Positions 32,856-40,889 of a stretch of 46,578 nucleotides of DNA are shown here, piece after piece. Location: the NCBI RefSeq assembly GCF_014654675.1, contig NZ_BNBC01000059.1, forward strand, positions 10,113-56,690, in the 5' to 3' direction. Source of the DNA: Streptomyces spiralis (GTDB taxonomy: Bacteria > Actinomycetota > Actinomycetes > Streptomycetales > Streptomycetaceae). Under the pieces are notes generated by a model. That model made no database searches and had not been told where the DNA came from. It worked only from the letters and a program-made list of their open reading frames with translations. Both the position numbers and the translations under genes were made by a program. Within the stretch, counting starts at the first letter, position 1. Each line of letters opens with the position of its first letter.

Positions 32856-33749
32856 ATGTCCGCACAACTCGCCCCCGGAGTATGGGGTGTGGTCCCCACG
32901 CCCTTCCTCGGCTCCGCCCTCGAGGTGGACGAGCCCAGTCTGGCCCGGCTCGTGAAGCACTACGAGCGGATCGGGGCCACGGGTCTGACGGTGCTCGGCG
33001 TCTTCGGCGAGGCCGCCCGGCTCTCCACCGAGGAGCGCCGCACCGTGCTGGAGGCGGTGGCCGACGCCGTCGACCTGCCGCTGGTCGTCGGGGTCACCGC
33101 TCTTGCCACCGCGCCGGTGCTGGAAGAGGCCCGGCTGGCCCGCGAGGTTGCCGGGGACCGGCTCGCCGGGGTGATGGTGCAGATCAACTCCCACGACCCG
33201 CAGGTGGTCGCGACTCACCTCAACGCGGTCCACGACGCCACCGGCGCCGGGATCGTGGTCCAGGACTACCCGGAGACAAGCCGGGTCACGATCCGCACCT
33301 CCGACCTGGTCCGCGCCGTCCGCGCGGTCCCCTCCACGGTCGCGGTCAAGGCCGAGGCGCCGCCCACTCCGGCGACCGTCGCCCTGCTGACCACCGAACT
33401 GGACGTACCGGTCTTCGGCGGTCTGGGCGGGCTGGGCCTGCTCGACGAACTGGCGGCCGGCGCCGCCGGAGCGATGACCGGGTTCTCCTGCCCCGAGGGA
33501 CTGATCGCCTGTGTCGAGGCCTGGCGCAGCGGCGGCTACGAGGCGGCCCGGGAGGCCTACCTGCCGTACCTGCCGCTGGTCAACTTCGAGGCGCAGGCCC
33601 GGATCGGGCTGGCGCTGCGCAAGGAGGCCGTCCGGCGTCGCGGCCTGATCATGGAGTCGGGAGTGCGGCCGCCGGCCGCGCAGCTGCCCGAGGCCCTGGT
33701 CCCGCAGCTGGAACGGCACCTGGCCGCACTGCCCAAGGAGGTGCGGTGA
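32856..33749 (+). CDS. DapA/NanA family aldolase or lyase
   Basis: 297 residues, a (beta/alpha)8 barrel of the dihydrodipicolinate synthase/N-acetylneuraminate lyase family. The Schiff-base lysine is Lys165 (VAVKAEAPP) and the catalytic Tyr is Tyr138 (VVQDYPET). The usual GTTGE loop reads GVFGEAARLS, which is unlike true DapA and points to another acceptor. It would perform an aldol cleavage or condensation on the pathway intermediate. 13 bp from the hydratase gene; aggggag before ATG. Confidence 0.9.
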   Translation: MSAQLAPGVWGVVPTPFLGSALEVDEPSLARLVKHYERIGATGLTVLGVFGEAARLSTEERRTVLEAVADAVDLPLVVGVTALATAPVLEEARLAREVAGDRLAGVMVQINSHDPQVVATHLNAVHDATGAGIVVQDYPETSRVTIRTSDLVRAVRAVPSTVAVKAEAPPTPATVALLTTELDVPVFGGLGGLGLLDELAAGAAGAMTGFSCPEGLIACVEAWRSGGYEAAREAYLPYLPLVNFEAQARIGLALRKEAVRRRGLIMESGVRPPAAQLPEALVPQLERHLAALPKEVR

Positions 33750-34522
33750 TGGACCTCGGCATCCGCGGCCGGGTCGCCGTGGTCGCCGCCTCCACCGGCG
33801 GCATGGGCCGGGCGGTGGCCGAAGCGCTGGCCGCCGAGGGCGCCTCGGTCGTGGTGTCCGGGCGGCGCGGCGACGTCGCCGAAAAGATCGCCGCAGGGCT
33901 GCAGGACGCGATCGGTGTCCAGGTCGACCTCACCGTCCCGGACGGGCCGCAGTCCCTGATCCAGGTGGCGCGCGAGGCCTACGGCGATCCCGACATCCTG
34001 GTCCTCAACGGCCCCGGCCCGCGGCCAGGTACCGCCGTCGGCCTCGACACCAGCGACCTCGCCGCGGCCGTGGACTCGCTGCTGTTGGCCCAGCAGCGGC
34101 TGGTGGCGCTGACCCTGCCGGCGATGCGCCGTCGCGGCTGGGGCCGCATCCTGGCGATCGGCTCCAGCGGGGTCGCCGAGCCGCTGCCCGGACTGGCCCT
34201 GTCCAACGCCGGACGGGCCGCTTTCGCTGCCTACCTCAAAACCCTCGCCGGCGAGGTGGCCGCCGACAACGTCACCGTCAACCTGCTGCTGCCCGGCCGG
34301 ATCGCGACCGAGCGGGTGGCGGCTCTGGATGCCGCACGGGCCGAGCGCGAGCAGCGCCCGGTCGCCGAGGTCGAGGCCGCCTCTCAAGCCGCGATCCCCG
34401 CCGGACGGTACGGCACCCCGGCCGAGTTCGGCGCGGCCGCCGCCTTCCTGTGCGGCGCCCCCGCCTCGTACGTCACCGGGACCGCGCTGCGCTGCGACGG
34501 CGGCCTGGTCCGCGGCCTGTGA
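33749..34522 (+). CDS. Atypical SDR with altered catalytic residues
   Basis: 257 residues, Rossmann fold with AASTGGMGRA near 13-22 and a normal C-terminus (SYVTGTALRCDGGLVRG). The catalytic Tyr-x3-Lys is replaced by Ser152 and Arg156 (LSNAGRA), and NNAG reads LNGPGP. This matches the BKR-like atypical SDR group with SNxxR in place of YxxxK. A dehydrogenase reaction by the usual mechanism is unlikely; it may be a lyase, isomerase or structural partner. The start overlaps the aldolase stop (TGATG), and aaggaggtg precedes it. Last gene of the operon. Confidence 0.88.
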   Translation: MDLGIRGRVAVVAASTGGMGRAVAEALAAEGASVVVSGRRGDVAEKIAAGLQDAIGVQVDLTVPDGPQSLIQVAREAYGDPDILVLNGPGPRPGTAVGLDTSDLAAAVDSLLLAQQRLVALTLPAMRRRGWGRILAIGSSGVAEPLPGLALSNAGRAAFAAYLKTLAGEVAADNVTVNLLLPGRIATERVAALDAARAEREQRPVAEVEAASQAAIPAGRYGTPAEFGAAAAFLCGAPASYVTGTALRCDGGLVRGL

Positions 34523-34533
34523 ATGTGCGGGCT

Positions 34534-34629
34534 TCATTTGCCGGACTTCGAGCGCCGGTGCCTCTCGTAGATCGCCCAGACGAGCAGGACGACTATGCCG
34601 ATGACCGCCGGCCCGACCCAGGTGGGCAC
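34534..34629 (-). CDS. Possible single-helix membrane peptide (31 aa)
   Basis: GTG-initiated frame: VPTWVGPAVIGIVVLLVW then AIYERHRRSKSGK. One strongly hydrophobic helix with a basic C-terminal tail, a plausible small membrane protein. The only ribosome-binding candidate, gaggtg, overlaps the start, so translation is doubtful. It may instead be the end of a gene fused to the decayed isomerase. Confidence 0.3.
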   Translation of the reverse strand: MPTWVGPAVIGIVVLLVWAIYERHRRSKSGK

Positions 34630-35210
34630 CTCGCCACCACGGGCCTCGCGATGTGGACGGCGGCGGCCGGTTGCGGCCGGATGGCCCACTGGGGTTCGCA
34701 GGCCAGGACGACGGCTCCGTCCAGGCCGCGCAGCAGGCGCTCGGCCCCGGCCAGGGTGCGCTCGGCGGCCTCGCGGGGGTCGGCCTGGTCGCGTTCGCCG
34801 ACGCACAGGACCGGGGTGAGGCACGTTGCGCAACGCGGCGGCCGTCTTCGCGGCGACGACCGTGTCGCCCTCGCCGTACAGACGGCGGCGCTCGGCGTGA
34901 CCGACCTCGGCGTAGCGGCAGCCGCTCTCCTTCAGGACCGGGCCGCCGACCTCGCCGGTGTAGGGGCCGGTGTCCTCGGCGGCGATGTCCTGCGCGCCGA
35001 TCGCGATGCCGTACGGCGTGAGGATGCCGGCGGCGGGGACGATGGCCGGGAAGGCGGGCAGGACGAACAGGCGGGCCTCCCCCGAGGTGACGGCCGGGTG
35101 GTGCTTGGCGAGGTGGCGATCCTGCGGCCCCAGTTGAGGGTCTGGTGGTGGCCGAAGTACATCTTCAGGCTCACCCCGAGCAGGACGGCCGGTGGTGCGG
35201 GGCTGGTCAC
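34615..35210 (-). pseudogene. Triose-phosphate isomerase-family gene, frameshifted
   Basis: Three pieces in different minus-strand frames make one TIM-type protein: PPAVLLGVSLKMYFGHHQTL (N-terminus, from 35210); then, after a shift near 35110, EARLFVLPAFPAIVPAAG, IGAQDIAAED, GEVGGPVLKESGCRYAEVGHAERR (the VGHSERR-like loop); then, after a shift near 34830, LTPVLCVGERDQADP and VVLACEPQWAIRPQ. The C-terminal quarter is missing. LKMYFGHHQTL is closer to TIM-like tetrulose-phosphate isomerases than to glycolytic Tpi. Catalytic Glu lies in LACEPQWAI. Confidence 0.75.
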
Positions 35211-35329
35211 CAGGCGGCTGCCTCGGTGTTCTCGGTGTTCTCGTGGTCACACATGAGCTGGACCTTGGCGGCGGACGGGGAGCGCTCGTCGAGCGGTGCC
35301 GAGGGTACGCAGGATGGTGCCCCACAGGG

Positions 35330-35424
35330 ACGCGGATGCGGGCGCCGGCAAGCGGCACGATGTCCTCGCCCTGCGGCCATCCAGGCGATGGCGAGCTGGG
35401 CGACGGTGCACCCCTTGGCCTAGA
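35330..35424 (-). pseudogene. Aldo/keto reductase fragment, frameshifted
   Basis: AKGCTVAQLAIAWM in one minus-strand frame continues, one base shifted, as QGEDIVPLAGAR. Together they match the alpha7-beta8 region of aldo/keto reductases. The rest of the gene is unreadable, so this is a relic. Confidence 0.55.
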
Positions 35425-35522
35425 TGATGGATTCCAAGGGTTGGTGGTCGTAGCGATTCCGGACCGGAGGGGTGGCGCGGTCCCATAGGCTGAGTCCTCG
35501 TGCGCACCGTCTGGGGGGGTAA

Positions 35523-35918
35523 ATGACCAGTAGGTTCACCGAGTTGGTTGTCGACTGTCACGATCCGGAGCGGCTCGCGGCCTTCTGGTGCGCGGTGCTG
35601 GGCTTCAAGGTGATCGACCGGGGCGAGGGCAAGGTCGAGATCGGCTCCTGGGAGCCGACCGTCGAGGAGGTCCGGGTCCGCCAGATGCCGCCCACCCTGG
35701 TGTTCATCCGGGTGCCCGAGGGCAAGAGCGTGAAGAACCGGCTCCACCTGGACGTCAGCCCGATCGACGGCAGTACCGACGACGAGGTGGCCAGGCTGCT
35801 TGGCCTTGGCGCCGCCAAGGTGGACGTGGGCCAGGGCCCTGGCCGGAGCTGGGTGGTCATGGCCGACCCCGAGGGCAACGAGTTCGATGTCCTGCGCACC
35901 CTGGCACCGTCCAACTAG
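35523..35918 (+). CDS. VOC family protein (glyoxalase-like)
   Basis: 131 residues. FTELVVDCHDPERLAAFWCAVLGF at the start, KNRLHLDVSPIDGSTDDEV in the middle and SWVVMADPEGNEFDVLRTL at the end are the two half-motifs of the glyoxalase-like VOC group common in Streptomyces. His and Glu metal positions are partly kept. Preceded by a g-rich site (ggggggg) 4 bases before ATG. It sits alone between pseudogenes and an IS remnant. Confidence 0.85.
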   Translation: MTSRFTELVVDCHDPERLAAFWCAVLGFKVIDRGEGKVEIGSWEPTVEEVRVRQMPPTLVFIRVPEGKSVKNRLHLDVSPIDGSTDDEVARLLGLGAAKVDVGQGPGRSWVVMADPEGNEFDVLRTLAPSN

Positions 35919-35935
35919 ATGATCATTCCCGAGGG

Positions 35936-36226
35936 TCAGTGGTCGTAGGCGGTCAGTGAGCGCAGGACGGGCTGTCCGCTCTGGTCGTTGTTCCCGATGG
36001 CGGTGGTCAGCGTGAGGATGCGCTGCATGATGCGGGCGACGACGCCGACGGGTGTGGGGCCGTGGTGCTGTTCGAGGTTGAGCCGGCCCTTGAAGGTCTC
36101 GTTGACCGACTCGATGACCTGCCTCAGTGGTTTGAAGTGCTCGGCTCCGGACCGCTCTGGTTCACCCTTGCGGGTCAGCCGCAGCAGCCGGATGCCGCAC
36201 ATCTCCCGGTGCCGTCTGCCGATCAC
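35936..36226 (-). pseudogene. IS982-type transposase, C-terminal fragment
   Basis: The last 96 codons of a DDE transposase: HFKPLRQVIESVNETFKGRLNLEQHHG carries the final Glu region, and SLTAYDH is the usual C-terminus of these proteins in Streptomyces. The N-terminal two thirds, including both catalytic Asp, are missing; no inverted repeats were found around it. A dead element. Confidence 0.7.
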
Positions 36227-36307
36227 ACATGGAGACGCGACGAGAGGCTTTCAGGCTTCGTCGACCGGGCGCCCCGCCCCGGGTCGGTCTCGCGATGGCC
36301 CTGTCGA

Positions 36308-36327
36308 CATGTGACTCACGTCACATG
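36308..36327. promoter_or_regulatory. 20-bp palindrome upstream of the NDH-2-like gene
   Basis: CATGTGAC-tcac-GTCACATG is a perfect 8+8 inverted repeat, 73 bp before the oxidoreductase ATG. It could be an activator or repressor site, or contain a GTCACA-type ECF -35. I found no matching -10. Confidence 0.5.
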
Positions 36328-36400
36328 CGGTTCCTGTCAGGAATCGGGTCGCCGCTCCGCTCAAGGTCACGAGAAGCGAGCGAATCAACAGGAGCTGCAG

Positions 36401-37627
36401 ATGAAGCACCGCATCGTCGTCCTCGGCGCCGGCTATGCCGGGGCCCACACGGCCGGGAACCTGGCCCGTCGGCTGTCCCCGGCGGACACCGAGATCACTG
36501 TGGTCAACGCTGAGCCGGACTTCGTCCAGCGGCTGCGGCTGCATCAGTTGGCGGCCGGTCAGGAGATCGAGACTCGGAAGCTTGCCGACGTCTTTGCGGG
36601 CACGGGGATACGGCTGCGCGTGGCCCGTGTCACCGCCGTCGACCCCGAGCGTCAGGTCGTCGCCGTGGCCGACACCGAGGGCGGCGGCGAGGCAGAAGGC
36701 GAACTCGGCTACGACACGCTTTTCTACGCGCTCGGCAGCCACGTCGCCGACGGCGGCGTGCCCGGGGTGACCGAGCATGCCTTCGACGTCGCCGGCAGGC
36801 CGTCGGCGCTGCGCCTGCGCGAGCGTCTGGACGGCCTGGGCGCCGGCGGGCGTGTGCTGGTCGTCGGTGACGGGTTGACCGGCATCGAGACCGCCGCCGA
36901 GATCGCCGAGTCCCGGCCCGGCCTGTCGGTGACGCTGGTCGCCCACGACGAGCTGGGCGCCCGGCTCTCCGCCGGAGCCCGCAGCCACCTGCGCCGGGCC
37001 TGCGACCGGCTGGGCGTCACCGTCCTGGAGCACACCCGCGTCGAGGCCGTCGAAGCGGCGCGGGTGCTGTGCGCCGACGGCACCGCCCTGGCCTCCGACG
37101 CGACCGTGTGGACAGCCGGGTTCGCGGTCAGTCCCATCGCCGCCGCCGGCGGACTGGAGGTCACCGAGAACGGTCGGATCGTCGTCGATCGCACCATGCG
37201 GTCGGTCTCCCACCCGAATGTCTACGCCGCCGGCGACAGCGCCTACGCCATCGGCGACAACGGCCGGCCGCTGCCGATGTCCTGCGCTTCGGCCGGCTAC
37301 ACCAGCATGCAGGCGATCGGCGCGATCGTGGGGCGTCTGACCGGCCGCAAGATCCCGCACACCAAGCTGGAGTACGTGGGCAACCACATCAGCCTCGGGC
37401 GGCGGGACGGGATCCTGCAGATGGTCGACGAGGAAGCGCAGGCGAAGCCGAAGTACCTCGGCGGCCGGAAGGCCGCGCGGATCAAGTCGGGCATCCTCAA
37501 GACCTCGCTGTGGGCCACCTCGCACCCCACCTTCGGCATGCCCAAGCGCCGACGCCGCCTGACCGCCGCCCCGGATACGTCCGCGCACACCTCCGCGCAT
37601 ACCTCCGCGGAGAAGGCCGTCGCATAG
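36401..37627 (+). CDS. NAD(P)/FAD-dependent oxidoreductase, NDH-2-like
   Basis: 408 residues. FAD motif VLGAGYAGAHTAGNLARRL at 6-24; NAD(P) motif VLVVGDGLTGIETAAEIAE near 153-171; HPNVYAAGDSAYA near 280 closes the FAD site. The type II NADH dehydrogenase/disulfide reductase fold transfers electrons to quinones or small acceptors. The C-terminus repeats SAHT three times from a 12-bp DNA repeat (about 37580-37610). Aggagctgcag precedes ATG. Only 18 bp from the ECF sigma gene, a pairing often seen in actinobacteria. Confidence 0.9.
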   Translation: MKHRIVVLGAGYAGAHTAGNLARRLSPADTEITVVNAEPDFVQRLRLHQLAAGQEIETRKLADVFAGTGIRLRVARVTAVDPERQVVAVADTEGGGEAEGELGYDTLFYALGSHVADGGVPGVTEHAFDVAGRPSALRLRERLDGLGAGGRVLVVGDGLTGIETAAEIAESRPGLSVTLVAHDELGARLSAGARSHLRRACDRLGVTVLEHTRVEAVEAARVLCADGTALASDATVWTAGFAVSPIAAAGGLEVTENGRIVVDRTMRSVSHPNVYAAGDSAYAIGDNGRPLPMSCASAGYTSMQAIGAIVGRLTGRKIPHTKLEYVGNHISLGRRDGILQMVDEEAQAKPKYLGGRKAARIKSGILKTSLWATSHPTFGMPKRRRRLTAAPDTSAHTSAHTSAEKAVA

Positions 37628-37645
37628 CCGCCTAGGGTGGTCCGC

Positions 37646-38599
37646 GTGGAAAGCACCGCCGCTGACGGCTTCGACACCAGTCGGTTCGAGGCCAGCCGGA
37701 ACCGGCTGGCCTCGCTGGCGTACCGTCTCCTCGGCTCGGCAACCGACGCCGAAGACGCCGTGCAGGACGCGTTCTTGCACTGGCAGGCCGCCGACCGGCA
37801 GCGGATCAGGGTGCCGGAAGCGTGGCTGACCAAGGTCGTCACCAACCTGTGCCTGGACCGGCTCCGCTCGGCACAGGCCCGCCGCGAACGCGCCGTCGGC
37901 GCCTGGCTGCCCGAACCGCTCCTCGACGGCGACCCGATGCTCGGCCCGGCCGACACGTTCGAGCAGCGCGAATCGGTCTCCTTGGCCGTGCTGACTCTCA
38001 TGGAGCGCCTGTCGCCCCTCGAGCGGGCCGTCTACGTGCTGCGCGAAGCGTTCTCCTACAGCCACGCCGAGACCGCCGAGATCCTCGACATCACCGAGTC
38101 CGCGAGCCAGCAGCACCTCCACCGGGCCCGCCGCCGCATCACCACCGCGCGCCGCGGCGGCGGCGAAGTCGACCCGGCATCCGCCCGCAGGATCGTCGAG
38201 GAATTCCTCGCCGCTGCCACCTCGGGCCGCACCGAACGGCTGGTGGCGCTGCTCACCGACGACGCGACCGCGATCTCCGACGGCGCCGGCCTGGCGAAGA
38301 CGCTGCTGCACTACGACACTCCACAGCGCATCGCCGCCGTCGTACGCGCCGGCCTCAAGCCCACACCCGCGAAACGGCGGTTGGCCGGCGGCACGCCCGC
38401 CGTCCACTACGCGCTCGTCAACGGCGCCCCCGCCATGCTCTTCGTGGTCGGCGACCAGGTCGTCGGCGCCGTGACGTTCGACGTCGCCAACGGCAGGATC
38501 GCGACCGTGCGCGGCATCGCCGCCCCCACCCGCATTGCCCGCCTCATCGAAGCCTGGCGCCAGCGCGAACCGGACACGCCGCTCATCGCCCAGTGGTGA
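37646..38599 (+). CDS. ECF RNA polymerase sigma factor, SigJ/ECF41-like with SnoaL-like C-terminal domain
   Basis: 317 residues. Sigma region 2: NRLASLAYRLLGSATDAEDAVQDAFLHWQ, with VPEAWLTKVVTNLCLDRLRSA. Sigma region 4: LSPLERAVYVLREAFSYSHAETAEILDITESASQQHLHRARRR. A third, NTF2/SnoaL-like domain (about 185-310) contains ISDGAGLAKT, comparable to the DGGGK motif of ECF41, which controls activity from within the protein. No anti-sigma gene is adjacent, as usual for this group. GTG 37646 is preferred, with aggg 8 bases upstream. It likely transcribes the oxidoreductase gene with which it is paired. Confidence 0.88.
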   Translation: MESTAADGFDTSRFEASRNRLASLAYRLLGSATDAEDAVQDAFLHWQAADRQRIRVPEAWLTKVVTNLCLDRLRSAQARRERAVGAWLPEPLLDGDPMLGPADTFEQRESVSLAVLTLMERLSPLERAVYVLREAFSYSHAETAEILDITESASQQHLHRARRRITTARRGGGEVDPASARRIVEEFLAAATSGRTERLVALLTDDATAISDGAGLAKTLLHYDTPQRIAAVVRAGLKPTPAKRRLAGGTPAVHYALVNGAPAMLFVVGDQVVGAVTFDVANGRIATVRGIAAPTRIARLIEAWRQREPDTPLIAQW

Positions 38600-39278
38600 C
38601 GGGCCTGCGTTTCACAGCGGTCGTGTCGGCTCTCACCTTCCGTGCCAGTTCGAGAAAGTGGTCCCAGTCCCAGTTGGCTCCGGGGTCGGTGTGGGTGGCG
38701 CTGGACACCTCGTGGTGACCCAGGATGTGGGTTCGGTCCAGTGGGATCGCATGGCGCGCGCACACGGCCGCGGTGAGCGCCGCGGACGAGGCGTACATCT
38801 CCTCGGTGAACCAGGCAGAGGAGTTGACCCAACCCTCGTGTGTGATGCCGATGCTGCGGTTGTCGTAGGAGGGATCACCGGTGTGCCAGGCGATGTCCCT
38901 CTCGCGGACGCACTGGCCGATGTGGCCGTCTGCCGAGCGGACCAGGTAGTGGGCCGAGGTTCTCCGGCCGGGATCCTGGAAGACGGCGACGGCGTCGTCG
39001 AAGTGTTCCTGCGTGACGTGGATGATCACGTGGTCGACCGGATGGCTACGGGGGCGCCGCGCGGTCCGGTAGTTGGCGGGGTCGGCGGGCAGCCACTGCG
39101 CGCCCGGATGGTCGACGACCGCGGGGTGAGAGCCGTCGCCGGCCGCGGAAGCGGTGCCGGTGGCGGCTGCGGGGGTGGCTGCCGTGGCCAGGGTGACGGC
39201 GGCGGCACCACGCAGCACCGTACGGCGTGACGGGGGAGGTTGCCGGTTGCCGTCGCTGCTGCGGATCGGTTCCGTCAT
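38583..39278 (-). CDS. N-acetylmuramoyl-L-alanine amidase (Amidase_2/PGRP), Tat-exported
   Basis: 231 residues. Tat signal SRRTVLRGAAAVTLATAAT (Arg18-Arg19) and cleavage near 45. The amidase fold shows zinc-ligand candidates His87 (HVIIHVTQ), the GHHEV histidines and THTDPG near the end (zinc Asp/His region), with DIAWHTGD and SIGITHEGW typical of the family. Cleaves the amide between muramic acid and the stem peptide, perhaps for cell-wall recycling or attack. ATGA overlap with the sulfatase stop; ggaggacggagc precedes ATG. Its 3' end overlaps the ECF gene by 17 bp, tail to tail. Confidence 0.88.
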   Translation of the reverse strand: MTEPIRSSDGNRQPPPSRRTVLRGAAAVTLATAATPAAATGTASAAGDGSHPAVVDHPGAQWLPADPANYRTARRPRSHPVDHVIIHVTQEHFDDAVAVFQDPGRRTSAHYLVRSADGHIGQCVRERDIAWHTGDPSYDNRSIGITHEGWVNSSAWFTEEMYASSAALTAAVCARHAIPLDRTHILGHHEVSSATHTDPGANWDWDHFLELARKVRADTTAVKRRPVTTGR

Positions 39279-40771
39279 GCTCCGTCCTCCTGTGAGGTCC
39301 GGTACCAGTTGTGCCGGGCGAGCCTGGGCTCGTAGACCCCTTTCGGCAGGTCGTCGGTGAGCCGGACCGACCATCGCTGGAGCCGCTGCATGAGATCGGC
39401 CTTGACCTTGCGCAGGCTCGGATCGTCCCAGCGGTTGTCCAGCTCCATCGGATCCTTGTCGAGGTCGTACAGCTCACCGACGTCTGCGACATGCTCATAG
39501 AGCTTGTAGTGGTCGTGCCGGATCATCCGCGACGAGCCGCTCTGGGTCACGCTGTTCAGCTCGTCGTACCTGGTGCCTTCGTAGGGGAAGTGCAGCGGTG
39601 GCCGGGCGTCGTCGGGATAGGGCAGACCGCCGTAGCCGCGCTCGGTGACGATGTCGGCGAACTCCGCGGCCGGGTAGTCGGAGCCGGTGAGCATCTGCCA
39701 CAGGCTGCGGCCCTGGACGCCCAGGGGGATGGGGCGGCCGACCACCTCGCACACGGTGGGCAGGAGGTCGGCGATCGAGACGAAGTCCTTGTCGTTGTCC
39801 CGCGTTTCGACGCCGCAGCCGTGCACGATCATCGGGATGTTCGCCAGGACCTCGGGGATGCCGGCACCCTTGCGCTGCAGGCCGTAGTCGGCGACGTAGT
39901 CGCCGTGGTCGGCGAGGAAGACCAGCAGGGTGTTCTCCCACAGGCCCTGCTCCTTCAGATGGCCGACGAGCCGGCGCAACTGGTCGTCGATGAGGCGGAG
40001 CATGCCGCAGTAGGTGGCGCGGTAGCGGCGCCAGAGCTTGTCGTAGCCGGGGCGCTTCTCCTCCACCAGCTCGCGCAGCCACTTGTAGGCGCCGCCCTTG
40101 GCCTCCGCGGCCTCGGGCCCACAGGAGCGGTCGGGGATCTCGTCCTCGTCGAACAGCGAGAAGTACGGCTCCGGCACCTGGTACGGGTTGTGCGGCTCGG
40201 GCATGGAGACCCAGGCGAAGAACGGCTTGTCGGGGTCCCGGGCGTCCACCTGCCGGATGGTGTCGGAGACGATCCGGTACGCGTACTGCTGCTCCGGCGG
40301 GAACGGGGTGGGCGCAGTCGTCGGGCCCATGTCGATGGAGTTCATCCAGGCGGTGAAGGCGCGCTGCTCGGTGGTGGTGTCCGGCCCCTTCGTGTGGCCG
40401 TACGGGCCGGAGAAGGCGTCGTAGTCGTCCGGATCGTCTCGGTACATGTGCGTCTTGCCGGCGTAGAACAGTTGGTAGCCGGCGCCGCGCAGAACATCGA
40501 TCAGGTCGTCTCCGCGGGACACGTCCTGCGGGTCGGTGGTGGAGTTCTGCCGTACCCGGTGGGTGCTGGGCCATCTGCCGGTGAGCAGACTGGTGCGCGC
40601 CGGGACACAGGCCGGGGCGGTGGTGTACGCGCGACGGAAGCGGGTGCCCCGGGCCGCGATGGAGTCGAGAAAGGGCATCGTGTCCAGGTCGAAGCCGACG
40701 CCGGCGGTGAAGTCGGCGCGGAGCTGATCGGTCATCACGAACACGATGTTGGGGGCGGTCGGGCAGGTCAC
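39275..40771 (-). CDS. Type I sulfatase (alkaline phosphatase superfamily)
   Basis: 498 residues. The formylglycine site is Cys55 in CVPARTSLLTGR (CxPxR), matured by a sulfatase-modifying enzyme that is not in this window. Metal ligands: Asp15 in MTDQLRAD and FLADHGDYVADYG. No signal peptide is seen, so it probably acts in the cytoplasm on imported sugar sulfates. GTG start, with ggaaggg about 6 bases upstream. It stands in a block with GH43 enzymes, suggesting sulfated arabinoxylan or a similar polymer. Final residues overlap the amidase start. Confidence 0.93.
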   Translation of the reverse strand: MTCPTAPNIVFVMTDQLRADFTAGVGFDLDTMPFLDSIAARGTRFRRAYTTAPACVPARTSLLTGRWPSTHRVRQNSTTDPQDVSRGDDLIDVLRGAGYQLFYAGKTHMYRDDPDDYDAFSGPYGHTKGPDTTTEQRAFTAWMNSIDMGPTTAPTPFPPEQQYAYRIVSDTIRQVDARDPDKPFFAWVSMPEPHNPYQVPEPYFSLFDEDEIPDRSCGPEAAEAKGGAYKWLRELVEEKRPGYDKLWRRYRATYCGMLRLIDDQLRRLVGHLKEQGLWENTLLVFLADHGDYVADYGLQRKGAGIPEVLANIPMIVHGCGVETRDNDKDFVSIADLLPTVCEVVGRPIPLGVQGRSLWQMLTGSDYPAAEFADIVTERGYGGLPYPDDARPPLHFPYEGTRYDELNSVTQSGSSRMIRHDHYKLYEHVADVGELYDLDKDPMELDNRWDDPSLRKVKADLMQRLQRWSVRLTDDLPKGVYEPRLARHNWYRTSQEDGA

Positions 40772-40889
40772 AGTGTTCCCTTCCAGGAGGAGAACGCGAT
40801 CGGAGCAATCGGGCGGGGACGCGAATCAACCAAGCGGCATGCCACGTGGGTTGACGCCCCGCAACCGGAGATCGCGTCGCCTTGGGCCT

